Origin: Caryophanales bacterium
GTDB lineage: Bacteria; Bacillota_I; Bacilli_A; RF39; UBA660
DNA length: 50,939 nucleotides
Assembly (NCBI GenBank): GCA_016291995.1
Contig: JAEEZV010000044.1
Coordinates: forward strand, 1-50,939
Reading direction: 5' to 3'
The notes under the pieces are model-generated. The model was not told where the DNA came from and searched no databases. It saw nothing but the letters and a program-made list of their open reading frames with translations. The position numbers and the translations under genes were made by a program. Shown one piece after another: positions 35,184-41,526 of the stretch. Positions within the stretch are counted from its first letter, which is position 1. Each line of letters starts with the position of its first letter.

Positions 35184-35212
35184 TTGACTACGTAAAATTT
35201 TTGTAGTATATT
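35184..35212 (+). promoter_or_regulatory. Promoter of the XRE-KilA-N pair
   Basis: TTGACT, a 17-nt spacer, TATATT. The spacer is filled by a dyad (35187-35207). Confidence 0.8.
35187..35207. promoter_or_regulatory. Candidate operator dyad for the XRE repressor
   Basis: ACTAC and GTAGT flank an AAAATTT-like centre in a 21-bp imperfect palindrome. It reaches from within the -35 box to the first base of the -10 box, a position where a bound repressor would block RNA polymerase. Confidence 0.6.
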
Positions 35213-35231
35213 GAATACAAGGAGATAAAAA

Positions 35232-35489
35232 ATGAAAAAAAATAATGAGATTGAGAGTGCTTTAGATTTAGAATACAATTTAATATGTGATTTTGTTAAA
35301 TTGAGGGGGGAATTAGGGCTTACACAACAGCAGATGGCTGATGAAAGCGGTATAGTTAGGGAAATGATTGCGGTAATTGAAAATAGAAAGAAACATCCAC
35401 AAATTAATACTTTAATTAAAATATTAGCTCCATTTGGATATACATTATCAATTACCAAAATAAAGGATGGTGAAGATTATAAAAAATAG
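35232..35489 (+). CDS. XRE-family helix-turn-helix regulator
   Basis: 85 aa. KLRGELGLTQQQMADESGIVREMIAVIEN is a canonical Cro/C1 helix-turn-helix, and the PQINTLIKILAPFGYTLSI end is typical of antitoxin-like regulators. It probably represses its own promoter through the dyad at 35187-35207. It overlaps the KilA-N gene by 23 nt, so the two are translated together. Pairing of a small XRE protein with an effector-like gene suggests a toxin-antitoxin or phage-related module; function unproved. Confidence 0.87.
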   Translation: MKKNNEIESALDLEYNLICDFVKLRGELGLTQQQMADESGIVREMIAVIENRKKHPQINTLIKILAPFGYTLSITKIKDGEDYKK

Positions 35490-36315
35490 TAAAATTATTG
35501 TATTAGATACCAATGTATCTATTGTTAGTTTAAATAATGAAGATTATATTTGTATTTCTGATTTTGCTAAGCAAAAACAGGGAAAATCAAAATCTGATGA
35601 TGTAATTAAAAACTGGCTAAGGAATAGATATACTTTGGAATTTTTGTCTACATGGGAAATACTAAATAATTCAAACTTTAATGCCGTCGAATCCGACGGG
35701 TTTAAAAATCAGGCTGGATTACATTCGTTCACTATAAGCGTTTCTGAGTGGGTTGAAAAGACAAATGCAATTGGAATATTTGCCAAAAAAGGAAAATATG
35801 GTGGAACATATGCACACAAAGATATAGCATTTGAGTTTGCTTCAGCAATTAGCCCAGTTTTTAAACTATATTTAATAAGGGAATTTCAAAGGTTAAAAGA
35901 ACTTGAAAATAGTAATAGGGAATGGAATGTTAAAAGATTATTATCTAAGAATAATTATTTGATTCATACTGATGCAATTAAGAATTATATATTACCTAAT
36001 GTCGATTATTTCCAAGATAGAAATTGGCTTAAATATGCTGAAGAAGCAGATATTTTAAATGTAATTATATTTCGTTCTACGGCTAAAGAATGGAGAAAAT
36101 TAAACCCTCAATTGGCTCTTAATAATAATATGAGAGATTATGCGACGATAAATGAATTAACTGTATTATCAAATTTAGAGACGCATAATGCAGAACTTAT
36201 AAAAGAGGGTAAAACTAAGGAAGAAAGATTTGATATATTAACAAAGATAGCTAAATACCAACTTTCTATATTGGATAAATCAGATGAGGTTAGGAAGATA
36301 ACAACAGAGCTATAA
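35467..36315 (+). CDS. KilA-N domain protein
   Basis: 282 aa. An N-terminal KilA-N DNA-binding domain (YICISDFAKQKQ to KLYLIREFQRLKE) holds the conserved TYAHKDIAFEFASAISPVFKLY string. The C-terminal half, helical and with DYFQDRNWLKYAEEADILNV, is of unknown role. KilA-N proteins are common in phages and large DNA viruses and in genomic islands; E. coli phage P1 KilA is toxic. Here a regulator gene precedes it in one operon. ATG at 35467 overlaps the XRE gene. Base use is slightly more GC-rich in the middle, in line with acquisition. Confidence 0.88.
   Translation: MVKIIKNSKIIVLDTNVSIVSLNNEDYICISDFAKQKQGKSKSDDVIKNWLRNRYTLEFLSTWEILNNSNFNAVESDGFKNQAGLHSFTISVSEWVEKTNAIGIFAKKGKYGGTYAHKDIAFEFASAISPVFKLYLIREFQRLKELENSNREWNVKRLLSKNNYLIHTDAIKNYILPNVDYFQDRNWLKYAEEADILNVIIFRSTAKEWRKLNPQLALNNNMRDYATINELTVLSNLETHNAELIKEGKTKEERFDILTKIAKYQLSILDKSDEVRKITTEL
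35684..35699 (+). repeat. GC-rich hairpin inside the KilA-N gene
   Basis: CCGTCG, loop AATC, CGACGG: six G/C-rich pairs inside AT-rich coding sequence. Confidence 0.6.
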
Positions 36316-36318
36316 GAT

Positions 36319-36347
36319 TTGACTAATAAAGGCTTTTATGGTAAAAT
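36319..36347 (+). promoter_or_regulatory. Upstream promoter (P1) of gpsB-rnpB
   Basis: TTGACT, a 17-nt spacer, TAAAAT with TGG extension, immediately after the KilA-N stop codon. Confidence 0.7.
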
Positions 36348-36376
36348 ACTAGGCAATTCTTTAGATGTTTATTTGT

Positions 36377-36405
36377 TTGACAAAACGCATTAGATATTTT
36401 ATAAT
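36377..36405 (+). promoter_or_regulatory. Main promoter (P2) of gpsB-rnpB
   Basis: TTGACA, a 17-nt spacer, TATAAT: a full consensus vegetative promoter 19 nt before the gpsB start. Confidence 0.92.
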
Positions 36406-36424
36406 TAAACTAGAGGTGTTGTAT

Positions 36425-36748
36425 ATGAATCAAGATAAGATTCAACTTACTATGCGCGATATTCTTGAGAAGGAATTTAAAATCGATGCAAGAGGATATA
36501 GAATGCAAGAAGTTGATCAGTTTTTAGATACTATTATTCGTGATTATAATGAATATAATAATATTATAAATACACTTCGCGAAGAAAATAAAAAATTATC
36601 TCTAGAAAATACGAATTTAAAACAAGAAATACGTAATTTAAACTCTAGTATTGAAACCGTCAAAGGAAATGAAAAGGAAATAACTAATGTAGACTTGTTA
36701 AAAAGGATAAGCAGATTAGAGAAGATTATTCTTGGTAAAGAAGAGTAA
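36425..36748 (+). CDS. gpsB: Cell division regulator GpsB (DivIVA family)
   Basis: 107 aa from the ATG at 36425 (AGAGGTGT upstream); a longer start would lie in the promoter. IQLTMRDILEKEFKIDARGYRMQEVDQFLDTIIRDY is the DivIVA/GpsB N-terminal membrane-binding domain, then a parallel coiled coil (residues 35-85) and a short C-terminal domain. GpsB links penicillin-binding proteins to the division machinery and shuttles between septum and side wall. The RNase P RNA gene overlaps its stop codon, the same neighbourhood as in Bacillus subtilis. Confidence 0.93.
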   Translation: MNQDKIQLTMRDILEKEFKIDARGYRMQEVDQFLDTIIRDYNEYNNIINTLREENKKLSLENTNLKQEIRNLNSSIETVKGNEKEITNVDLLKRISRLEKIILGKEE

Positions 36749-37090
36749 AATATCAGGACAAACGCTGAGTACTTGTACTTAGAGGAAAGTCCACACTCGC
36801 ACTATCTGTGATGGTAGTAGTGTTTGTGCATAGGGAAAAAATAACCTATGGCAGGAAACTGACGGCGTTTAGTTAGTCTAAGGGTAACTATGATTAACTA
36901 GACATAAAGTGCCACAGTGACGATGCTATTTAGAAATAAATAGAGTGAAACGGGTAAACCCCACAAGCGAGAAACCCAAATTATGGTAGGGGAACTATCT
37001 TTTGAGAATTAGAATTGAAAGATGGATAGGTAACTATAGATAAATGTTTGTCGCCTTTTTAGGTACAGAATGTGGCTTATATGATATTTT
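36747..37090 (+). ncRNA. rnpB: RNase P RNA
   Basis: The catalytic RNA that trims tRNA 5' ends. The conserved 5' core GAGGAAAGTCCACACTCGCAC-type string (36782 on) and the 3' partner ACAGAATGTGGCTTAT (37065-37080) make the P4 helix. AAATATCA near 36748 pairs with TGATATTT at 37082-37089 to close helix P1. Internal strings AGGAAACTGACGG and AGTGAAACGGGTAAACCCCAC are also typical. Length about 344 nt. The 5' end overlaps the gpsB stop codon, so it is probably transcribed from the gpsB promoters and processed. Exact ends are inferred from P1. Confidence 0.93.
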
Positions 37091-37115
37091 ATTTTAATTT
37101 TTAGGAAGAGAGAAC

Positions 37116-37580
37116 ATGAAAGATATAGGTTTAAAACTAAAAGAAAAAAGGGAAGAAAACGGCGTCTCGGTAGAAGAAGCTGCTGAAGACCTTAAGATGA
37201 GACCAAGTCAAATCATTAGCTTAGAGGACGGGAAGAAAGAAGACTTTAAAGATGTACTTTCTTTAAAATACTTTATTCGTGATTATGCAAAATATTTAGG
37301 ACTAGATGGAGAAAAAATGGTTGATGAATTCAATGAATTTTTGTTTGATTATACTTCAAAGATTCCGATTAATGAGATAGAGAAGGCAAAAGAAAAAAAT
37401 AAAACAGAAAAAGAATTTGCATCACCATATACGAAAGCGAAGAAAAGTAATAATGGGAAGACAGTATTAATTGTAAGCGTTCTACTTGTTTTAGTATTTG
37501 TATGTGTATACTTTGTTGTAAGTCATATTACAAGAAGTGATTTTAGAGATGATAATATAACATATGTTATAAGGAGGTAA
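37116..37580 (+). CDS. RodZ-like helix-turn-helix membrane protein
   Basis: 154 aa. Residues 1-75 form the HTH_25 domain (GLKLKEKREENGVSVEEAAEDLKM, then RPSQIISLEDG and YFIRDYAKYLGLD) found in RodZ/YmfM. A charged linker leads to one membrane helix (about 114-136) and a 17-residue outer tail, much shorter than in E. coli RodZ. RodZ links MreB filaments to the wall machinery. The pgsA gene starts 3 nt later, as ymfM-pgsA in Bacillus. GGAAGAGAG Shine-Dalgarno. Confidence 0.88.
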   Translation: MKDIGLKLKEKREENGVSVEEAAEDLKMRPSQIISLEDGKKEDFKDVLSLKYFIRDYAKYLGLDGEKMVDEFNEFLFDYTSKIPINEIEKAKEKNKTEKEFASPYTKAKKSNNGKTVLIVSVLLVLVFVCVYFVVSHITRSDFRDDNITYVIRR

Positions 37581-37582
37581 CA

Positions 37583-38182
37583 ATGAATTTAGCTAACAAA
37601 ATAACTGTGTCAAGGATAATACTTTCAATTATTATTTTGATTATACTACTATTTCCTTGGCATCAAGTAGGCATTGATATGCCAACATATTTAGTGAAAG
37701 GAAACATAGTCGTAGATCTTAAGTACATAATTGCAGGTGTGTTATTTATAATTGCATCTCTAACTGATTTCTTTGATGGAAGAATAGCTAGAAAATACAA
37801 TATGGTAACTGATTTTGGTAAGATGGTAGATGCTATTAGTGATAAACTTTTAACTAATACATTAATTATCGTACTTGCTTGTGCTAATTTAGTACATCCA
37901 GTTATAGCTGTAATTATTATCGGTAGAGATATAATTGTCGATTCAATTAAGATGCTTATCGGTAATAAAGGTAAAGCAGTAGCTGCTATTGGTGTTGCTA
38001 AAGTTAAAACAGCATCACTTATGTGTGGTTTAACATTAAAGTTATTTTATGATATGCCATTCTCACTAGTATTACCACAAGTAAGAATATCTGATTATTT
38101 ACTTATTTTAGCTGCAGTATTATCAATTGTATCTGGTGCTAAATATTATATGATGGCTAAAGATTATATAACAGAAAAATAA
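37583..38182 (+). CDS. pgsA: CDP-diacylglycerol-glycerol-3-phosphate 3-phosphatidyltransferase PgsA
   Basis: 199 aa integral membrane enzyme. TDFFDGRIARKYNMVTDFGKM followed by VDAISD gives the CDP-alcohol phosphotransferase signature with all four Asp residues (D-x2-D-G-x2-A-R-x8-G-x3-D-x3-D). The start NLANKITVSRI is typical of PgsA. It makes phosphatidylglycerol phosphate from CDP-diacylglycerol (product of CdsA), giving the lipid that LtaS-type enzymes use as glycerol-phosphate donor. AAGGAGG Shine-Dalgarno. In Bacillus cinA and recA follow; here recA is 10 kb away. Confidence 0.95.
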   Translation: MNLANKITVSRIILSIIILIILLFPWHQVGIDMPTYLVKGNIVVDLKYIIAGVLFIIASLTDFFDGRIARKYNMVTDFGKMVDAISDKLLTNTLIIVLACANLVHPVIAVIIIGRDIIVDSIKMLIGNKGKAVAAIGVAKVKTASLMCGLTLKLFYDMPFSLVLPQVRISDYLLILAAVLSIVSGAKYYMMAKDYITEK

Positions 38183-38206
38183 CAGAGTTTACACTCTGTT
38201 TTTTTT
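38181..38206 (+). terminator. Terminator after pgsA
   Basis: AACAGAGT, loop TTAC, ACTCTGTT and a T tract immediately after the stop codon. Confidence 0.9.
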
Positions 38207-38221
38207 ATTGCCTAATATTCT

Positions 38222-38248
38222 GTTAACCCTTATAAAATAACGGTTAAC
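38222..38248. repeat. Dyad upstream of the small-peptide gene
   Basis: GTTAACC and GGTTAAC, a perfect 7-bp inverted repeat with a 13-nt AT-rich gap, about 15 nt upstream of the proposed -35 box. It could be a regulator site or a hairpin. Confidence 0.5.
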
Positions 38249-38262
38249 TTTTGAAAATAGCA

Positions 38263-38292
38263 TTTACATTTCGACAATTTTATGATTATATT
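38263..38292 (+). promoter_or_regulatory. Proposed promoter of the 30-residue peptide gene
   Basis: TTTACA, an 18-nt spacer, TATATT. A transcript from near 38299 would include the left arm of the inverted repeat. Confidence 0.5.
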
Positions 38293-38362
38293 TTAGTGAG
38301 TATTTAAGTAGTTAGTGTCTGCCTCACTTTCATTCTGATGAATAGAGAGGAGGCTTGATAGA

Positions 38363-38455
38363 ATGAAAAAAAGAATTTTTGTGGTAAAAATTCTCAAGTA
38401 CATTACTATCATTTTGTCACTTTTATTAGCGATAATAATAGTTATAAAAAAATGA
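38363..38455 (+). CDS. 30-residue hydrophobic peptide, candidate type I toxin
   Basis: The ATG at 38363 follows a strong GAGAGGAGG site with 9-nt spacing. The product MKKRIFVVKILKYITIILSL continues with a hydrophobic run and ends in VIKK: basic ends around a single membrane helix of about 17 residues, the architecture of type I toxins. A convergent antisense RNA overlaps its 3' end and the inverted repeat at 38317/38492 surrounds it. No family is recognised. Function as a toxin is inferred from size, charge pattern and the antisense arrangement; a small regulatory membrane peptide is the alternative. Confidence 0.65.
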   Translation: MKKRIFVVKILKYITIILSLLLAIIIVIKK

Positions 38456-38480
38456 CACTAGTCATAATCGACTAATGTCA
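38446..38480 (-). terminator. Terminator of the antisense RNA
   Basis: On the minus strand TGACATTAGTC, loop GATTAT, GACTAGTGTCA (10 of 11 paired) followed by seven T. On the plus strand no T tract follows, so it points to the antisense direction. Confidence 0.75.
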
Positions 38481-38552
38481 ACCCACAATTTGTGAGGCAG
38501 ACATTTAATTATTTAAATGCTCTAATTTTTATTATATGAGAGTTCCCTCAAC
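38446..38552 (-). ncRNA. Candidate antisense RNA (antitoxin) to the 30-residue peptide mRNA
   Basis: A transcript of about 107 nt is predicted between a good minus-strand promoter (38559-38587) and an intrinsic terminator (38446-38480). It is complementary to the peptide mRNA from the last codons through the right arm of the inverted repeat. Antitoxin RNAs of the TxpA/RatA and BsrG/SR4 systems overlap toxin mRNAs at the 3' end in this way. Ends are predicted, not observed. Confidence 0.6.
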
Positions 38553-38558
38553 ACATAC

Positions 38559-38587
38559 ATTATATAATAAAAATATGAATTATTCAA
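38559..38587 (-). promoter_or_regulatory. Promoter of the antisense RNA
   Basis: On the minus strand TTGAAT, a 17-nt spacer, TATAAT. No minus-strand coding gene lies downstream, which supports an RNA product. Confidence 0.75.
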
Positions 38588-38614
38588 TATTTAGTAGATA
38601 TTTCTTTAAAAAAT

Positions 38615-38623
38615 TGGTATAAT
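38615..38623 (+). promoter_or_regulatory. Extended -10 promoter of the LamG-like surface protein gene
   Basis: TGGTATAAT, 23 nt before the start codon; the -35 box is poor. Confidence 0.6.
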
Positions 38624-38646
38624 TTAATTAGAAATAGAGGAAGAGT

Positions 38647-39765
38647 ATGGAAAATAAAAAGAAATATATATTCATGATTATTATAATGATGATTGCTGTT
38701 ATTCTAGTTGGTACGTATGCGTGGCTTACTTATAGGACTAATGATACGGCAATGGTACTTACAATCGGAGATATTCGTAGTGTACAAGTTACATTATCGC
38801 CATATCAAATAAAAGGCACTTTAGATGAAGTAACAACATATACTAGTGGTAAACTAACTGAGGTTGAAGCAGTCAATAATAGTACTGAATCTAAGAAATT
38901 TAAATTATATTATCAAATTAATAGTATCGATGCTTCTTTAGCTACATCTAGTTTAAAATACAAAGTTATGAGAAGTACCAATGGTTCGACATATTCAGAT
39001 TATAAGAATGGGACATTTAGTGGTACATATGCTGGTAGTAATCTTACTATTATGGAAGAAACTTTACCAGCAGGCCCTAATCTTACTTATATGTATAAAG
39101 TATATTTATGGTTAAATAGTGGAAGTAGTGGAGCTAGTGGTACGTTTGATGGAGAACTTAGAGCAGATATTGTTAATTTGCCATCACAATATCAACATGT
39201 TGAGTACATACAATTTAGTGGTACACAATATATTGATACTGGTGTATTGACAAATCAAAATCTTGAACTTGAATGTGATTTTTCTACGACGACGGCAAGT
39301 AAATTACTCTTTGGTGCAAGGGGGTCAACTTCAGCTAATGGTCTTGTTTTTGGATATTTTTCAACTACAGGTTCATATGTTGGCTTTGGTAGAGCATCTA
39401 CGAATTACTCTACGACAATGAATTTACTTAATGGTAACAGGCATATCGTTAACCTAAGTAATAGTATTTATAAAATCGATGGAGTCAATCAAACGATAAA
39501 TAATAGGGGAACATTATCGCAGTACTATAATATATATTTGGGAACTTGGAATACAGCAAATGTAGCCGATGATCGTCGTTATGTAGGCAAAGTATATAGT
39601 TTTAAGATATCTAATAATGGTGTATTAGTAAGAAATTATGTGCCATGTTACGATAAAAATCAACCAATAACCGGTGGTTATAAAGCAGGATTTTGTGATC
39701 TTGTAAGCAATACATTTTTTGGTAATTCTGGTACTGGAGAATTCACATATGGTAATGCAATTTAA
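38647..39765 (+). CDS. Secreted surface protein with C-terminal LamG/concanavalin-like domain
   Basis: 372 aa. Residues 6-24 are a membrane segment followed by GTYAWLTYRTNDTAMVLTIGD, which resembles the N-terminal region of TasA/camelysin-type exported proteins. Residues about 35-175 form a Ser/Thr-rich beta domain. From EYIQFSGTQYIDTGVLTNQN on, strands such as KLLFGARGS, YVGFGRAS and VYSFKISNNG look like a LamG/concanavalin jelly-roll. No sortase LPxTG motif. It is probably anchored by its N-terminus at the cell surface. Binding target unknown. Own promoter and terminator. Confidence 0.72.
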   Translation: MENKKKYIFMIIIMMIAVILVGTYAWLTYRTNDTAMVLTIGDIRSVQVTLSPYQIKGTLDEVTTYTSGKLTEVEAVNNSTESKKFKLYYQINSIDASLATSSLKYKVMRSTNGSTYSDYKNGTFSGTYAGSNLTIMEETLPAGPNLTYMYKVYLWLNSGSSGASGTFDGELRADIVNLPSQYQHVEYIQFSGTQYIDTGVLTNQNLELECDFSTTTASKLLFGARGSTSANGLVFGYFSTTGSYVGFGRASTNYSTTMNLLNGNRHIVNLSNSIYKIDGVNQTINNRGTLSQYYNIYLGTWNTANVADDRRYVGKVYSFKISNNGVLVRNYVPCYDKNQPITGGYKAGFCDLVSNTFFGNSGTGEFTYGNAI

Positions 39766-39791
39766 AGATGGATTTTATCCATCTTTTTTTT
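39764..39791 (+). terminator. Terminator after the LamG-like gene
   Basis: AAAGATGGA, loop TTTTA, TCCATCTTT and a T tract, starting at the stop codon. Confidence 0.88.
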
Positions 39792-39792
39792 C

Positions 39793-39821
39793 TTTACTGT
39801 GGTTAAATTTTATGGTAAAAT
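39793..39821 (+). promoter_or_regulatory. Promoter of the second amidase gene
   Basis: TTTACT, a 17-nt spacer, TAAAAT with TGG extension. Confidence 0.7.
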
Positions 39822-39846
39822 TAACTTAGACTAGGAGAGTATTGTT

Positions 39847-41475
39847 ATGAAGAAAATATATTATGTATCGATAGCATTAATAGTCATGATTGTAAGTTTT
39901 CTTGGAATAACTTACTCTTTTGAGTACCCAAATGATGGTGGTATTGTTTTTGAAATAATAGGACCAGATCATTTATATGTTGATGTAGGTAGTGAATATG
40001 AGGAGTATGGTATTAAGGCAACATATAATGGGAGTGATATTAGTAATAGGATATCTATAGATAGTAGTCTTCTTGATATGAATACTTTAGGTGAATATAA
40101 TGTAAAGTATCAATTTGGGGATGAATATGTATATAGAAAGGTAATTGTTATAGATAAGGAAGCACCTGTTATTACTTTATATGGGGGAAGCGAAGTAAAT
40201 ATTTTAATGGGTGGAAAATATGAAGAAGCTGGATATTTAGTTACCGATAATTATGATAAGGATTTATCTGAATCTGTTAAGGTAAGTGGTAGTGTTGATA
40301 TCAATAAAGAGGGGGAATATACACTTACTTATAGTGTTACTGATAGTAGTGGAAATACGGGTAGTGTAAGTAGAAAGATAATAGTTAAAAAGGCAGTAAT
40401 TACTCTTAGTAATAGTTTTAATAGGGTTAGTCCATATTCATATAATGTTAGTTTATATAGTAATACGATAGTTAAAAATAATTTTAATTCTAATGGGATA
40501 TATTTGGAAGGTTATGTTAGAAATAAGGCAGATAGTTATAAGTTAAAACTTAAAAATGATAGAACAGAATATGTATTTAATATGAGTGCTAGTGGCAATT
40601 ATTATAAGGGTAATATAAATCTAGTTAATGTTACTAATGGGGAATATATGTTATATGTTATTGGTAATAGTGAAGAGAGAGTTATTAGTAAGTTAGATAT
40701 ATATTCTAAAATAATTAGAAGTCATGTTGGTAATAAATTAGTGACAGTATCATATGATAATGATTTAGTAAGTATTAAGATAGAAGATTTTCTCTATCAA
40801 TATGATGTTGTTATTGATCCAGGACATGGGGGAAGTGATCCTGGAGCAGGTAATGGATTAGCAGCTGAAATCAATCTTAATTTAAGGGTATCAAAGTACG
40901 AAAAGTGTCGATATGAGTCAATGGGATATAGGGTATATATGACAAGATATGATAATAGTGCAGGAGAGATGCTTGGTAATAGTGGACTTGATCCACTCGA
41001 TAGAAGAGGGCTTACTATTGGATACTACGGTGCTGTTTCTAAAGTTGTTTATAGTAATCATCATAATGCATCTAGTGATAGATCTTATCATGGATTTGAG
41101 ATATTAGTTCCTAACCAAGCTAGCAGTGAATTGCTTAGTCCAGAACTAGCTATTTATAAACGTTTTATGGATTATTATAAGATTAATGATTCTTATTATC
41201 GAATATATTCGAAAAACTATGATACGAGTCAGATGTATAATAAGGCAAATGGGGAAGTTTATGGATATAAGAATTACTATTCAGTAATTAGAATTCCATA
41301 TGAACTTTATAATGTTAAGATGGTAATATATGAACCAATATACCTAAGTAATGCTAATGATTATAACTGGTATTATGCTAGTGGTAATTGGGTAAAAGTA
41401 TCAGAACTTAAAATACAAGAGTATGTTAAGTATATGGGTGGAAATTACATACCTGATAATAGTATGTGTTTATAA
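39847..41475 (+). CDS. Membrane-anchored N-acetylmuramoyl-L-alanine amidase with Ig-like domain (second copy)
   Basis: 542 aa, same plan as the protein at 2.7 kb: signal anchor (5-24), two Ig-like modules (about 35-102 and 105-182; APVITLYGGSEV, YSVTDSSGNTGSV) and an Amidase_3 domain with DPGHGG (His327), AAEINLN (Glu341), SNHH (His405) and VIYEPI (Glu496). All zinc ligands and the catalytic Glu are kept. It also ends PDNSMCL. It should cut MurNAc-L-Ala bonds outside the membrane. It has its own promoter and stands directly before two LtaS-family genes. Confidence 0.88.
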   Translation: MKKIYYVSIALIVMIVSFLGITYSFEYPNDGGIVFEIIGPDHLYVDVGSEYEEYGIKATYNGSDISNRISIDSSLLDMNTLGEYNVKYQFGDEYVYRKVIVIDKEAPVITLYGGSEVNILMGGKYEEAGYLVTDNYDKDLSESVKVSGSVDINKEGEYTLTYSVTDSSGNTGSVSRKIIVKKAVITLSNSFNRVSPYSYNVSLYSNTIVKNNFNSNGIYLEGYVRNKADSYKLKLKNDRTEYVFNMSASGNYYKGNINLVNVTNGEYMLYVIGNSEERVISKLDIYSKIIRSHVGNKLVTVSYDNDLVSIKIEDFLYQYDVVIDPGHGGSDPGAGNGLAAEINLNLRVSKYEKCRYESMGYRVYMTRYDNSAGEMLGNSGLDPLDRRGLTIGYYGAVSKVVYSNHHNASSDRSYHGFEILVPNQASSELLSPELAIYKRFMDYYKINDSYYRIYSKNYDTSQMYNKANGEVYGYKNYYSVIRIPYELYNVKMVIYEPIYLSNANDYNWYYASGNWVKVSELKIQEYVKYMGGNYIPDNSMCL

Positions 41476-41476
41476 G

Positions 41477-41505
41477 TTGAATAGAAAGGTATTTTTTGGT
41501 ATAAT
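41477..41505 (+). promoter_or_regulatory. Promoter of the LtaS-family gene pair
   Basis: TTGAAT, a 17-nt spacer, TATAAT with TGG extension, right after the amidase stop codon. Confidence 0.85.
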
Positions 41506-41526
41506 TTGAATGTTGAGGTGTGGTAT

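Larger units (their letters stand above)
38317..38502. repeat. Perfect 11-bp inverted repeat flanking the small-peptide gene
   Basis: GTCTGCCTCAC at 38317-38327 and GTGAGGCAGAC at 38492-38502. In a transcript spanning both, the arms would pair and join the 5' leader to the 3' end. The arms are GC-rich compared with everything around them. Confidence 0.85.

Noticed and set aside
38317..38502. Inverted repeat as the ends of a small transposable element (MITE)
   Set aside because: No target-site duplication is visible and the content is better explained by a peptide gene with a convergent RNA.
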